Notes: generated by a model not told the origin, from the sequence alone. 64,000 nucleotides of DNA from Ophiura sarsii (GCA_035610835.1 CM069441.1:83837761-83901760), one strand, 5' to 3'. Positions 45,356-56,022 are shown, counted from the stretch's first letter. A program made the numbers and translations.

Positions 45356-47949
45356 GCTGCCAGGTTGCTCTTGCTAGAAAAATATCTCTCACAATAAGTA
45401 CATTGAAATGGTTTCTCTTTCGTGCGAGTCCGTATGTGTGCTGCCAGGTGAGATTTAACTGTTGTCGAGTATTCCTTGCAATATTCACACTGATATGTTC
45501 TTTTGGTGTGAAGTTGCATGTGGCTTGTCAGCCTTCTCTTCTCTGCGAAACTTTTCTGACAATAGCCACAGCTGTGAGGTTTCGCTTGTCTACAAGAGGA
45601 CGTCCGTACGTGTCTTGTCAGACTGGTCTTACATACAAAACACTTCTGACAAGTTTCGCACTGAAAATGTTTGTCCTTATCATGGTTATGGCGAGAACCA
45701 AATATTTCCAGGCAGTATAATTCACACCCATAATGGCCATATGATTTTTCTTCCATGTGTTTCCGAATGTGGACATTCAGGGTGCGTTTTGATGGTAGAA
45801 ATATGTTGCAAAGTTTACACTGAAAAAAAAATGGGGCAAATTCGTCTTGCATCTCTACTTCGTGTGCTTCATGTGGACACTTGAAAAGCTTTTCTTTTCT
45901 TTTGGAAGTCAAATGCGATGTTGCCGGGTCGTCCATTTCTGAAACGATTTCCTTGCAATAATCAGGCTCCCTGGCTTTCTCTTGTGTGCAAGTCCGTACC
46001 TGTGCGTTCACTGTCGCTTTCTGCTTATTGTTTTCTTCAAGAGTTTTCTGGCAATCCGTGCATTGATTAAGTTTCCCTTTTGTGCCAGTTCGTGTGTGCC
46101 CTGTTGTCACTTTGTCACTCCGCTGCGCAAACCATTTTTGACAATGTTCACACTGGTATTGTTTATTACCTTTTTCTGAAATCCGACAAGTGATTAGGTG
46201 CGATGTCAAGTGACTTTGCTGGGCAAACCATTGCTGGCAGTATTCACATTGATGCAGTTTCTCTATCTTGCCGCCGCCGCCGTGGTGAGTCTGCATATGT
46301 ATCTTTAGATTATCCTCGATGGCAAAGCATTTTTGGCAGATGTCACACGACCGATACGGTTTCTGTTTTGTGCCAGTCCGTATATGTGAGGTTACTGTCG
46401 GACTTGTACTTTGTGCGAAGTATTTCTTACCATTTTCACATTGATAGGGGGACATTTTTGCGTTATGGGTCTGTTTATGTGATTTCAGACTTGTACCATT
46501 TGCAAAGTATTTCTTACCATATTCACATTGATATTGGGTCTTTTTTATGCGACTCTGTTTATGTGTTGTCAGAAGGGTATGAAGTATATTTGGATTTTTC
46601 GGACATTTCTGTTGTTTATGCGATGTCAAACTTTTATTGTTTAAATAGTATTTCAAACAATAATAACATTGATAGGGGGTCTTGTTATTAGCGTGAATCC
46701 GTTTGTGTAATGTTAAGCTTCTCTTTTCTGCAAAACACTTCTTACAATCATCACATTTATAAAGTTTGAAGTGTCGTGTGACCCGCGTATTTGAGGTCAA
46801 TTCACTCTCTTTCGCGAAGCTTTTCTCACAACAATCACATTGATAAGGTTTATCTGTAGAGTGTGTCCGTGTATGTGAGGCCAATTCACTTTTCTTCGCA
46901 AAGCTTTTCTCACAACAATCACATTGAAAAGGTTTATCTGTGGAGTGTGTCCGTGTATGCGAGGTCAATTCACTCTTCTTCGCGAAGCTTTTCTCACAAC
47001 AATCACATTGATAAGTTTTATCTGTGGAGTGTGTTCGCGTATGTGAGGTCAATTCATTCTTCTTCGCGAAGCTTTTCTCACAACAATCACATTGATAAGG
47101 TTTATCTGTGGAGTGTGTCCGTGTATGTGAGGTCAATTCACTCTTCTTCGCGAAGCTTTTCTCACAACAATCACATTGATAAGGTTTATCTGTGGAGTGT
47201 GTCCGTGTATGTGAGGTCAATTCACTCTTCGCGAAGCTATTCTCACAACTATCACATTGACAAGGTTTATCTGTGGAGTGTGTCCGTGTATGTGAGGCCG
47301 ATTCACTCTTCTTCGCGAAGCTTTTCTCACAACAATCACATTGATAAGGTTTATCTGTGGAGTGTGTCCGTGTATGTGAGGCCAATTCTCTCTTTTTCGC
47401 AAAGCTTTTCTCACAACAATCACATTGATAAGGTTTATCTGTGGAGTGTGTTCGCGTATAATGTGAGGTCAATTCACTCTTCTTCGCGAAGCTTTTCTCA
47501 CAATAATCACATTGATAAGGTTTATCTGTGGAGTGTGTCCGTGTATGTAAGGTCAATTCACTCTTCTTCGCGAAGCTTTTATCACAACAATCACATTGAT
47601 AAGTTTTATCTGTGGAGTGTGTTTGCGTATGTGAGGTCAATTTACTCTTCTGTGCGAAGCTTTTCTCACAACTATCACATTCAAAAGGTTTATCTATGGA
47701 GTGTGTCCCCGTATGTGAGATCAGGTTACTCTTATGCACGAAGCTTTTCTCACAATATCCACACCCGTGATGTGGTTTGTCTTTTGCTTGAATTGGTACT
47801 CTCAGTTTATTTCTTGGCAAACAGCACGCCTGAACGCGTCGCCGTGGCTTTTTCACATATTTGTGTCTTTCAAAATGGCGTCTTAGTCTAACCTGTGAGT
47901 GTAGAAACTGTTTGCAATACAAGCAATAGAAAGGCATGAATAACTTCAT
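45274..47949 (-). CDS. C2H2 zinc-finger protein B (891 aa)
   Basis: A single open exon encodes about 27 finger-like units, around 16 of them with all four ligands. The start is supported by paralog A (same YCLYCKQF first finger and KKPRRR segment). Residues about 89-397 (DNA about 46760-47685) hold eleven 28-residue units of the form [19 protein letters not shown], with linker HSTDKP, that are almost identical in sequence. From residue 400 on, fingers are diverse and several are degenerate (Cys to Gly in CEYGKKYF and CENGKKYF, or His replaced). The last residues are frameshifted. Poly-C2H2 proteins are usually nuclear DNA-binding proteins. No effector domain was found. The plus-strand frame across the array (46863-47891) is its shadow. 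Confidence 0.85.
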   Translation of the reverse strand: MKLFMPFYCLYCKQFLHSQVRLRRHFERHKYVKKPRRRVQACCLPRNKLRVPIQAKDKPHHGCGYCEKSFVHKSNLISHTGTHSIDKPFECDSCEKSFAQKSKLTSHTQTHSTDKTYQCDCCDKSFAKKSELTLHTRTHSTDKPYQCDYCEKSFAKKSELTSHYTRTHSTDKPYQCDCCEKSFAKKRELASHTRTHSTDKPYQCDCCEKSFAKKSESASHTRTHSTDKPCQCDSCENSFAKSELTSHTRTHSTDKPYQCDCCEKSFAKKSELTSHTRTHSTDKPYQCDCCEKSFAKKNELTSHTRTHSTDKTYQCDCCEKSFAKKSELTSHTRTHSTDKPFQCDCCEKSFAKKSELASHTRTHSTDKPYQCDCCEKSFAKESELTSNTRVTRHFKLYKCDDCKKCFAEKRSLTLHKRIHANNKTPYQCYYCLKYYLNNKSLTSHKQQKCPKNPNILHTLLTTHKQSRIKKTQYQCEYGKKYFANGTSLKSHKQTHNAKMSPYQCENGKKYFAQSTSPTVTSHIRTGTKQKPYRSCDICQKCFAIEDNLKIHMQTHHGGGGKIEKLHQCEYCQQWFAQQSHLTSHLITCRISEKGNKQYQCEHCQKWFAQRSDKVTTGHTRTGTKGKLNQCTDCQKTLEENNKQKATVNAQVRTCTQEKAREPDYCKEIVSEMDDPATSHLTSKRKEKLFKCPHEAHEVEMQDEFAPFFFQCKLCNIFLPSKRTLNVHIRKHMEEKSYGHYGCELYCLEIFGSRHNHDKDKHFQCETCQKCFVCKTSLTRHVRTSSCRQAKPHSCGYCQKSFAEKRRLTSHMQLHTKRTYQCEYCKEYSTTVKSHLAAHIRTRTKEKPFQCTYCERYFSSKSNLAAHMCEPTQMRDHFAVNFATNALEVVVL
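46760..47700 (-). repeat. 84-bp coding minisatellite (finger array)
   Basis: The repeat period equals one finger plus linker (28 codons). Units share TCGCGAAGCTTTTCTCACAA and TCACATTGATAAGGTTTATC on the plus strand. Small in-frame length changes occur: one unit lacks a codon, another has an extra one in SHYTRTH. Confidence 0.85.
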
Positions 47950-48172
47950 GATTCAATGTTTAATTGCCTGTGTGAAAAAAATACCTGCTAAGTAATCACA
48001 AAGTTCCTACAGATCAGACGGTGTTCATTCTGTTCCTGCGTTCTGATTTGTGTTGAACCACACCTCCCTGGTTGAACCTTGAATGTTGCAGCACCTTGTA
48101 AATGCCTTCCTATCATAGAAGTCTTGTATCTGTCGCCTGCAATTGTGAGAAAACAAAATAAAAATTACCACT
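47950..48172 (-). promoter_or_regulatory. Conserved upstream flank / 5' UTR of zinc-finger gene B
   Basis: This matches 19217-19432. The minus strand shows the same pyrimidine tract and CACACAG just before the ATG, a plausible 3' splice site. The rest of the flank is diverged but alignable (GTTGCAGCACCTT, ATCTGTCGCCTGCA). Confidence 0.4.
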
Positions 48173-48226
48173 TACTTTGTGCTGCTTATATTATTTTGAT
48201 TAGTTTGAGGACCTGCGGCTTATAAC

Positions 48227-48295
48227 ACAACAATTACGGTTGTGATGTACTGGGGTAGACAGTCTACCCCAGTACATCACAACCGTAATTGTTGT
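48227..48295. repeat. Perfect 34-bp-arm palindrome
   Basis: 48227-48260 and 48262-48295 are perfect reverse complements with a 1-nt spacer. The related uninterrupted sequence at 40244-40277 runs straight from GGGGTAGAC into TATTAGCAA, so the right arm here is an added inverted copy. Confidence 0.9.
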
Positions 48296-48299
48296 CTAC

Positions 48300-50060
48300 C
48301 GTAGACTATTAGCAAAGGGGTTCATTTCAGATTGTTACATCAAGCCCGATGCGATCTTATTGATATTACAGGGTGTCAATAAAAATAACATCAAAGTCAA
48401 CAACAACAAGACTTGTTGTACAGGCCTGACTGAACCAATTTTGTCAAATGTTGTCAACCTCTCCCCACCACCCCCCCCCCCCCCCCCCCCCCAAAAAAAA
48501 GTTGAATAATTGGTATTGAAGCGTTAGAAATACATCTAAAGGCTTAGGGTAGAACTTCCCATATTTCTCCGCCTCTCTATCGACAAGCATGACAGAGAAA
48601 TAGCAAGATGAGTACTGAATAAATATGAATGAATGATGATGAATGAAAGTACTTTTGGCAAATGGCACAATGATATGTTTGGAACCAGGGGCTATTTCAT
48701 TTGGTTGAATCATAGATCCAACCAAATGTAGTTAGTTGTAATAAGACACTCTAAAGTCTAAAAGGGAAGACATTTTTGATTGAACGCTAAATTAGGCCTA
48801 TACTTTTTATTATTTTTAATACATCAACATTATTGATCTCCCACAGGGCCACAGCGGTACCGCTTTTTTGAGATCGATAACATCATAACAATGATTTCGC
48901 CTACTACTACAATTCTGGTGGTTTTTTCCAGTAAGTTAGGGGGTCCGGTCACTTCCGCCGTCCCATTTAAGGTAGATTGCCAAAACTACACATCACAACA
49001 TTATCCCTTCAAACCCTGCCTAAAGACTTTGACACACACACACACACACCCCCACACACCCCAATCTGAGGTGATTCTCTACTTCATTCACTGGCTTCTT
49101 TCAACCATGGACTTAAGTCCATGTTTCAACGACCCAAATGAAATAATTGTAAATAAGCTTATTTATATTTTTTTTAAATATCCTCACTCAACTGTACTAT
49201 TTTGCCATGGTTATGCACGTTGCTACGTATATAGTTTCTAGAAATTTAAGATTTCAGTCGAATAGGGCACGGACTTACCAAGTAAAATGTTACATTAATG
49301 TTGACAAAAGATTTAAACGCGCTGTCTTTCTTGATCGTGAGTGTTTACGATTCTTACTGATTGATTGATTGATTGACCTTGAAATGACTCGAGGTTAATC
49401 CCGTTGTGTAAAGGAGCACCGGTTTTGGGGTTCATCCAATCAAAGACTTTACACAGTCTTATAATGGCTTGATCCAATAAAAGCGTCCAAAAACTCAAAT
49501 ATCTGGCTAGTAAGGTTTGATGATTGATTTCACTTCACATGGGGGACAAAAATATCCCCCATGTCCCTAGTCTACTCGTATGCCTTGTATAATTTCACTG
49601 TCACACAATCGAACAACACCCCCTGCTGATACTTCCCATCCGAGAACCGACCAAATACAATTTTTTTCCCGGGGGGGTGAGATCAGAGGATGGCGAGCGG
49701 TCCATGGGGAGTGAGCCCTCTATCGGTACATGTTCATAGAGTGACAAAGAAAAGGAAAAAGGTATACTAAAGCGGACTACCATGTCCCTCGCAAAAGGGT
49801 TGGGCACTCCCAGGAGAAGACAGAAAAATCCAAAATGGCCCCATAAAGGGGCCCAAAAATTCAGATTGCTTATTTTTATTTTGTCCACAAAAGTCAATAG
49901 AGCATCTTTCTCGTCTCTACGTTGCAACCGACAGCAGAACATGTTGATTAATAACAGTTTAATTAAAACAACGAATAGTTCTCAAGTAGTATCCTTTCCT
50001 CAACAAGTGTTGTATATTAAAACAGGATCTTGAACAAAACCAGTTCTTTCATTGAATTAT
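48300..50060. other. No gene seen; poly-C 48471-48492, CA repeat 49032-49063
   Basis: Intergenic sequence with a 22-nt C run followed by an A run, a CA dinucleotide repeat that grades into C-rich sequence, and a short self-complementary CATGGACTTAAGTCCATG at 49107-49124. No gene could be supported. Confidence 0.5.
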
Positions 50061-50062
50061 AA

Positions 50063-50160
50063 GGGAGTGTTCAGAAATACTTTGGTGGGGGGGGGGGGGG
50101 GGGGGGGGACCAAAAGGTTTTTGGTACATAAAGGGGGGTCAACAAAGTTTGGCCAAATGG
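50063..50160. mobile_element. Left end of the GGGAGTGTTCA MITE family, with poly-G run
   Basis: GGGAGTGTTCAGAAATACTTTGG followed by a 22-nt G run (about 50087-50108) matches the left end of the element at 22829. TAA precedes it. No matching right end was found nearby, so it appears truncated or solitary. Confidence 0.5.
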
Positions 50161-50604
50161 ATAGTATAAACGCCTGGGTGGACCCAAAACAAATTGCGAG
50201 CTATGCGCGCTTTAGTTTATAATATTGTTCATTCAGTTTTAAAAAGGCAGGTGTGTAGAAAGACAATTTGTGTAGGCCTAGCAACAAAATATTTTTGTGA
50301 ACTTTTATTTTAGAAACATTAACAATTAAAAGGGTGAAGAGGACATTTTCATTTTGGGGTGTAATATGAAACTTGGATCATGATAGGGTAGGCAACGTCC
50401 GGACCGACCATTGCAAATTGTGCGACCCCGGTACCTGCGGAATATGTATACAAAATAAAACTTTTCAAATGTTCAACAAAGTAGGCCTACCTCGGTCCAT
50501 TTCATTGTACTGAGGGGTTGGTCACCACATCACACCAGTGGCGTAACAGTGCCCCCCCCCCCCCCCCTGAAGGTGCTCAGCAGGAAATTCAAACCTACCC
50601 ACCA

Positions 50605-50720
50605 GGAAAATGGGAGGAAGGGAAAAGAGGAAAAGAAGGGGGAAAGGGAAAGAAAGAGAGAGAGAAAGGAAAAAGAAAAAGGAAAAAAAGAAGAAAGGGA
50701 AAGAAAGAAAGAAAGAAAAT
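50605..50720 (+). repeat. Polypurine (GA/GGAAA) tract
   Basis: About 115 nt of nearly pure A/G on the plus strand, a mirror-repeat-rich composition able in principle to form triplex DNA. K/E-rich reading frames through it are artefacts. Confidence 0.75.
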
Positions 50721-50789
50721 TTCGCAGTACAAAAAGCACAACAGTCAACAAATTGTTGACTGTTGTGCTTTTTTGTACTGCGAAATTTT
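50716..50789. repeat. 74-bp near-perfect palindrome without spacer
   Basis: The left arm ends AGTCAACAA and the right arm begins TTGTTGACT. The arms differ by one T in a homopolymer. It lies inside the hAT-like element right after the polypurine tract. Confidence 0.85.
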
Positions 50790-50993
50790 CATTAAGGTGC
50801 GGGATTGTAAGGTGCGGGATTGTTATGCGTCGTTCTTTAAAAAACTACCACACTCAATGCATCATGTGTCAGGTGAATACACAAAAGTTACAATACCGCA
50901 CCTAACTCGAAATTTTTTGACCGTGCGAAATTTTGTTAGCGTTCAAAATGTTGTGACCGTGCGATTTTTTTGTTGACCCTACATCCCCCCCCC

Positions 50994-51024
<31 letters not shown>

Positions 51025-51189
51025 ACCCCCACCCCCACTTACGTGATATTCACGAGGTGACTGACTGGGACAACATTTGGGCAACCTTTTACGAAAAATT
51101 CCGGGACGGAATTATTCTAACCAGGAATTTTTTGGACTGTGCCCCCACTGACAACCAACCTCTGTTACGCCCCTGCATCACACAACTTG

Positions 51190-51995
51190 TTTGGATGATG
51201 CTATACGAAAGAAGCAACACTATCACAAACATTTCAGACTCTGAAACACCTGAAGAAACAAAATCATGGATGAAATAAAGAAGAAACAAATTGAAGAAAA
51301 CCCCAAAAGGGAAGTGGGAGGGAATGCTAAACATGTTTTTTATTTATTTTATTTGAGTGCCTAAAGCTCGGTGTGTTTCTTCTTCTTTATTCATCCTATA
51401 ACTTCCGCAATTCGCAACCATCGTGTCTATATAGTATCAGTACTGTCAGATCCTTGTGGACGAGTGTCTACCCAAATGTAAAAATGGATTATGATTATTA
51501 TGACCCCAGAAAATCATGACACGTTGGAGCTAAAACAAGCCCATGTCCGGCATCGTATTTATGTGTCTAATCTACCATCAAAATAGATCTAGCGCCCCCT
51601 ATAGGATCAATGACACGCTGTAACAATTATTACAACTATTCACAAGCTGGCGCTATCCACGTTTACATTTTTAACAGATGACGGTGGCCACGCAAAACCT
51701 AAATTTTGAATTCGTATTGGATTAACACGTAATCGCGAATGTTAATCTTATCATTTTGAAAAATTCATCATAGGTTAGAAGAATTTTGTTTCAATCCATA
51801 ATCGTTGGAGCTAGTTGGCTAACCAACTCCATTGTAGATGCTATTTTTAAAATTATTTTCAATCGTTGATTAATACTAGGCCTATTGACATTTCCATATT
51901 AGAAACTCATTAATCTATGAAAATTGATTTTTTTTTAAAGTGGCCTAACTCAAAAAATTACAATATAAAATGTTATTTATCACCAAGCGTAAATA
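51190..51995. other. No gene seen
   Basis: AT-rich intergenic sequence with no element ends recognised. Confidence 0.45.
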
Positions 51996-52000
51996 AGCTA

Positions 52001-52165
52001 CTGTAAAAGCTGAAAATGATAACAGTAACACGAGAGAATAATGTTTTCAACATGCAGTGCATCCAGGACGCCCGCAAAACAAAACAAAAAAACAATTCGC
52101 GAAATGTCTATGATAATATCAAAATGCGCGAAAATATCTTTACGCGAAAATATTGGCTTTTACAG
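52001..52165. mobile_element. Tiny TA-flanked MITE
   Basis: CTGTAAAAGC at 52001 after TA is mirrored by GCTTTTACAG ending at 52165 before TA. The interior contains several CGCGAAA motifs in both orientations. Confidence 0.6.
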
Positions 52166-52439
52166 TAAACGTATTATATCACCAATTTATTCAATCTTCT
52201 CCGACGTATACATGACATAGGAACTATTTACTCAACGTGATCGAAAGCGAGGCTCAACCGATTTAGTGGTGTGCTCCCTTAAAATTGAATAACCCAATCA
52301 ATGCACCCCGAGCAACGTAATGAATGATGAGTGTTTGAATGATTGTGTGACGTAAAGGCCTAGTATTCGGTAACTGTGCCATATAATTAACACATTGATC
52401 AGTTACCTAGTATTCCGTTCCAGTTAATAATTTGTACCA

Positions 52440-53045
52440 CTGATGCATTGTGGACTCCTCATCTTCGAGATGCACCATGCGCCGCTCGGCTAGTTAGCAG
52501 TGAATTACCATTTTATGAGACTGTCCTTCGAGATGCACTTATGGGACTGTCCTTCGAGGCATTGTAGGACTGAAGCACTTCGAGATGCATTATGGGAATC
52601 ATGAACTCATACTTTATCACTTAGGGGTCGTCCATAATTTTCGCCATTTTCAGTTACGTACAAAGCGTACGTAAGAGGGGGGAGGGGGTCGAAATATACC
52701 CCAACCGTACTTAAATTAAATGGCGATCTTGAGAGGCGGGATTTAGTTTTTTTAAAGTACAAAAAATAAAATAAAATTTCGCCATTTATTGTGTACGTAA
52801 CTCGAGGGGGGTAGGGGGAGGGGGTAAAAAAGTTACGTACGCTCTACGTAAGTGAAAATGGCGATAATTTTGGACGACCCCTTAGTTGCAAATCCTCCAC
52901 TGAGCTGTCGGAAATGAATTACCACAGAGATGCATTGTGGGACTGTCCATCGAGATGCATTGTGGGACCGAAGCGCTTCGAGATGCATTGTGGGACCGAA
53001 GCGCTTCGAGATGCATTATGGGAATCATGAACTCATACTTTATCA
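52440..53045. repeat. GAGATGCATTGTGGGA repeat cluster
   Basis: TTCGAGATGCATTRTGGGA-type units occur about eight times (near 52442, 52475, 52530, 52580, 52930, 52955, 52980 and 53008), often with GACTGTCC or GACCGAAGCG spacers. The units resemble, on the complementary strand, the TTCCCATAATGCA part of STAF/ZNF143 sites. The cluster is split by the MITE at 52624-52881. Confidence 0.6.
52624..52881. mobile_element. Harbinger-like MITE with TTA duplication
   Basis: GGGGTCGTCCATAATTTTCG at 52624 is mirrored to 52881, with about 65 bp of terminal inverted sequence including GTTACGTAC. TTA flanks both ends (52621-52623 and 52882-52884). A related uninterrupted flank is at 53030-53080. Confidence 0.75.
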
Positions 53046-53494
53046 TTCCAAATCCTCCCACTGAGCTGTCGGAAATGCCAATCGCGTCTTGTTCAGCAAG
53101 ACTTTAATAGAGCTGTCAGGATTGGTTAGAACCAAAGGAGACATGTCTTCATTGATACTGCTGATACACGACATGACCTTTAACCCAAACACATACGGGC
53201 AATTTGTCAACGCATCGGGGTTCCAATGAAACCGTTTAAAGAAAATCACTTAGTCTACGTCACAGACTTGTGAGAGAACTGATACATAATCTATACTGTC
53301 ACTACTGTCACGGTCTACGCAGCGGTTGGCGACGGGCCAGTGGTCACTGTAAAAGTACTCCTCACTTGGTGTTTTCTGTTTTCGACGGTAGCTTAGGTCA
53401 AAGTTCACATTTCCAATTTCTGAATGTGTTATTTCGTAAATCCCACATTTTTCCAACCTCAACTTAATCTTTATACCAATTACGTCCAAAACAT

Positions 53495-54040
53495 GTCCTT
53501 TCAGAACACATCATTACCCATCTGCACACATATAATTTCACATCAGAACACATAGGCCTATCATTGCCCATCAGAACATATCATTGCCCATCAGAAATAT
53601 ACCATTGACGATCAGAACACATATCATTGCCCATCAGTCTCAGAACACGATCATTGCCAATCAGAACACATACCATTGCCCATCAGAACACTCATTTCCC
53701 ATCAGAACACATATAATTGCCCATCAGAACACATATCATTGCCCATCAGTCTCAGAACACTATCATTGCCAATCAGAACACATACCATTGCCCATCAGAA
53801 CACTATCATTTCCCATCAGAACACATATAATTGCCCATCAGAACACTATCATTGCCCATCAGAACACATATAATTGCCCATCAGAACACTAGCATTGCCA
53901 TCAGAATACTATCATACCCCATCATAACATATATCTTTGCACATCAGAACACATATAATTACCCATCAGAACACTTTCATTGCCCATCAGAATTATATCA
54001 TTTCCCATCAGAACATATATCATTTCCAATCAGAACACAT
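53495..54040. repeat. 22-bp minisatellite, part 1
   Basis: CATTGCCCATCAGAACACAT with one or two extra bases is tandemly repeated with variants (CATTTCCC, AATTGCCC). The reading frames through it are repetitive artefacts. The array resumes at 54938 after the element at 54042-54935. Confidence 0.85.
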
Positions 54041-54041
54041 A

Positions 54042-54935
54042 CAGGCTGTCCCAAAATGATTAGTACCCATCGATGCCCAAAGTTCAATACATTTTTTTCA
54101 TCATCAAAATCAATGAGATTAGGTTCGTTGTTTTTCTATCATATTGCTATACTGTACCCTTTCATCAGAATTTTAGATCATGAATATCGGACTTATTTAA
54201 TGAAGTTACACTCCATTGTGTAAGACATGGTGATTTCACCTTTTTGGCAAAGTGCAAAAAAAATGTGTTTTAAACAGCTTGTTTGAAAGAAACTAATACA
54301 TGATCTCAATCGCTTGTCTGCTATAGCTTTGGTTCCTTTCTATTTTAAACTGCTGTTGTATCATATTGTTGTGAAAAACATTAATACTTCTTAATTTTGA
54401 TTAAATTTGAAGAGTAAAAATGGATCGTCACGCATGAGCGACCCCAAGCTTTGTTTCTATAATGAGCTAGTTTTGAGGCTAAACTTGAGGGACATTTTAA
54501 ACAGGTAAAGACGTTGTCATGGGTAATTAGCAGTGGCTTAGACTTCTTTTTCATATTGGGGATGCAATTGCCTACAAACTTGGTAAAAATGATATAGTCC
54601 TTAGTGTTTAACCTCACGAAATCCATTCTCCAATGTGAAAATGAAATCTAAGCCACTGGTGATTCACCAAATACCACTTCATTTTTAGAAGTCGCTAAAC
54701 ACTAGTGTCAAATAAAACAATGCACGGGTCACTCAAGTGTGACAAACTTCTTTTACCAGTTAAATTGAATTAAGGAGAAGAATTATTAATGATTTGAACA
54801 CCCATAACTAATAACAGTTACAACAGTATGACAAAGCTGATGTGAAAACAACGGACCGAATCCCATCGATTTGATGATGACAAAAATTATTGAACTTTGG
54901 GAATCGATGGGTACTAATCATTTTGGGACAGTCTG
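54042..54935. mobile_element. mariner-like inverted-repeat element in the minisatellite
   Basis: CAGGCTGTCCCAAAATGATT is matched at the other end with one mismatch. The similarity continues about 95 bp inward. TA lies at both junctions, and joining the flanks restores the minisatellite unit CACATATCATTG. An 81-codon minus-strand frame (54381-54626) has no recognisable transposase motif. Confidence 0.8.
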
Positions 54936-54937
54936 TA

Positions 54938-55590
54938 TCATTGCCCATCATAACACTATCATTGCCCATCAGAATTATATCATTTCCCATCAGAACATAT
55001 ATCATTTCCCATCAGAACACTGTTCATTGCCCATCATAACACATCATTGCCCATCAGAACACATATAATTGCGCATCAGAACACTATCATTGACCATCAG
55101 AATTATATAATTTTCCATCAGAACATATAAAATTTCCCATCGGAACACACATCATTGCCCATCATAACACATCATTGCCCATCAGAACACATATAATTGC
55201 GCATCAGAACACTATCATTGACCATCAGAATTATATAATTTCCCATCAGAACATATATCATTTCCCATCAGAATACATATCATTTTCCATCAGAACACAT
55301 ATCATTTCCCATCAGAGCACATAATTGCGCATCAGAACACTATCATTGACCATCAGAATTATATAATTTCCCATCAGAACATATATAATTTCCCATCGGA
55401 ACACACATCATTGCCCATCATAACACATCATTGCCCATCAGAACACATATAATTGCGCATTAGAACACTATCATTGACCATCAGAATTATATAATTTCCC
55501 ATCAGAACACATATCATTGCCCATCAGAACACATATCACTGCCCATCAGAACACTATCATTGCCCATCAGAACACATTAATCATTGCCAA
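54938..55590. repeat. 22-bp minisatellite, part 2
   Basis: Continuation of the array at 53495-54040. A larger period is also visible: a block of TAATTGCGCATCAGAACACT and ATTGACCATCAGAATTATAT recurs near 55067, 55193, 55324 and 55450 (about 125-130 bp apart). Confidence 0.85.
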
Positions 55591-55639
55591 GGAAAAACAA
55601 GAGCTATGTTGTTGTTTTGTGAACGGATTCGTCCAATAC

Positions 55640-55790
55640 AATATATACAATACAATAATATATGAGTTTCTTTGAATAGAAAAAAAGCATAAATACAATA
55701 CAATAATATATGAGTTTCTTTGAATAGAAAAAAAGCATAAATACAATACAATAATATATGAGTTTCTTTGAATAGAAAAAAGCATACATT
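55640..55790. repeat. 48-bp tandem repeat, three copies
   Basis: AATATATGAGTTTCTTTGAA with its flanking bases recurs three times at 48-bp spacing, nearly identical. Open minus-strand frames here reflect the multiple-of-three period. Confidence 0.85.
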
Positions 55791-55791
55791 C

Positions 55792-56022
55792 TTCCACGCG
55801 GCTATTAGTTTTACCATATTCAAAACAGATTTTTCAGAAACCTTTCGCAATTTTCAAAGTCTATCTCCAGGATAACTGAACCAATACTAGACATGTTTGT
55901 ACTTATTTCAATGCATTTCACATGGTAATTCCAAATATGTTATGAAATTCAACAATTTTGACATTTTTGAAACATTTTGTGAAATTTTGGAATGTCGTCT
56001 GCCTGCATCCTGCCGCGTGGAA
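55792..56022. mobile_element. CCGCGTGGAA-family MITE, copy 1
   Basis: TTCCACGCGGC is mirrored by GCCGCGTGGAA about 220 bp away. The interior contains TTTTCAGAAACC, AATGCATTTCACATGG and TTTTGTGAAATTTTGGAATG. Copies follow at 56086-56333 (same orientation) and 60657-60890 (inverted). Confidence 0.65.

Larger units (their letters stand above)
44940..48172 (-). repeat. Segmental duplication, copy B (zinc-finger locus)
   Basis: It matches copy A at 16357-19432 in both flanks and across the gene. This copy lacks the 1-kb insertions in the 3' flank, so it is closer to the ancestral layout. The gene body is about 1.4 kb longer because of more fingers. Confidence 0.8.
50536..51175. mobile_element. 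hAT-like poly-C element with perfect 8-bp target duplication
   Basis: CATCACAC (50528-50535 and 51176-51183) flanks ends CAGTGGCGTAACAG and CTGTTACGCCCCTG. Inside are a C run at about 50551-50567, a 110-nt polypurine tract (50605-50720), a 74-bp palindrome (50716-50789), and a C-rich block (50984-51036) followed by ACTTACGTGATATTCACGAG. The last motif is shared with 40919-41251. No transposase frame is present. Confidence 0.8.

Noticed and set aside
46863..47891. 342-codon plus-strand frame rich in Ser, His and Val
   Set aside because: It is the complement of the 84-bp zinc-finger repeat of gene B and has no independent support.
49601..49942. 113-codon minus frame and its plus-strand counterpart
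   Set aside because: No recognisable domain and overlapping open frames on both strands. Likely a dispersed repeat.
54381..54626. 81-codon minus frame inside the mariner-like element as a transposase remnant
   Set aside because: No DD(E/D) motif or helix-turn-helix is recognisable.
53495..55590. Regular 22-bp repeats suggesting a CRISPR array
   Set aside because: There are no unique spacers. The units are contiguous and degenerate, and the setting is an animal genome.
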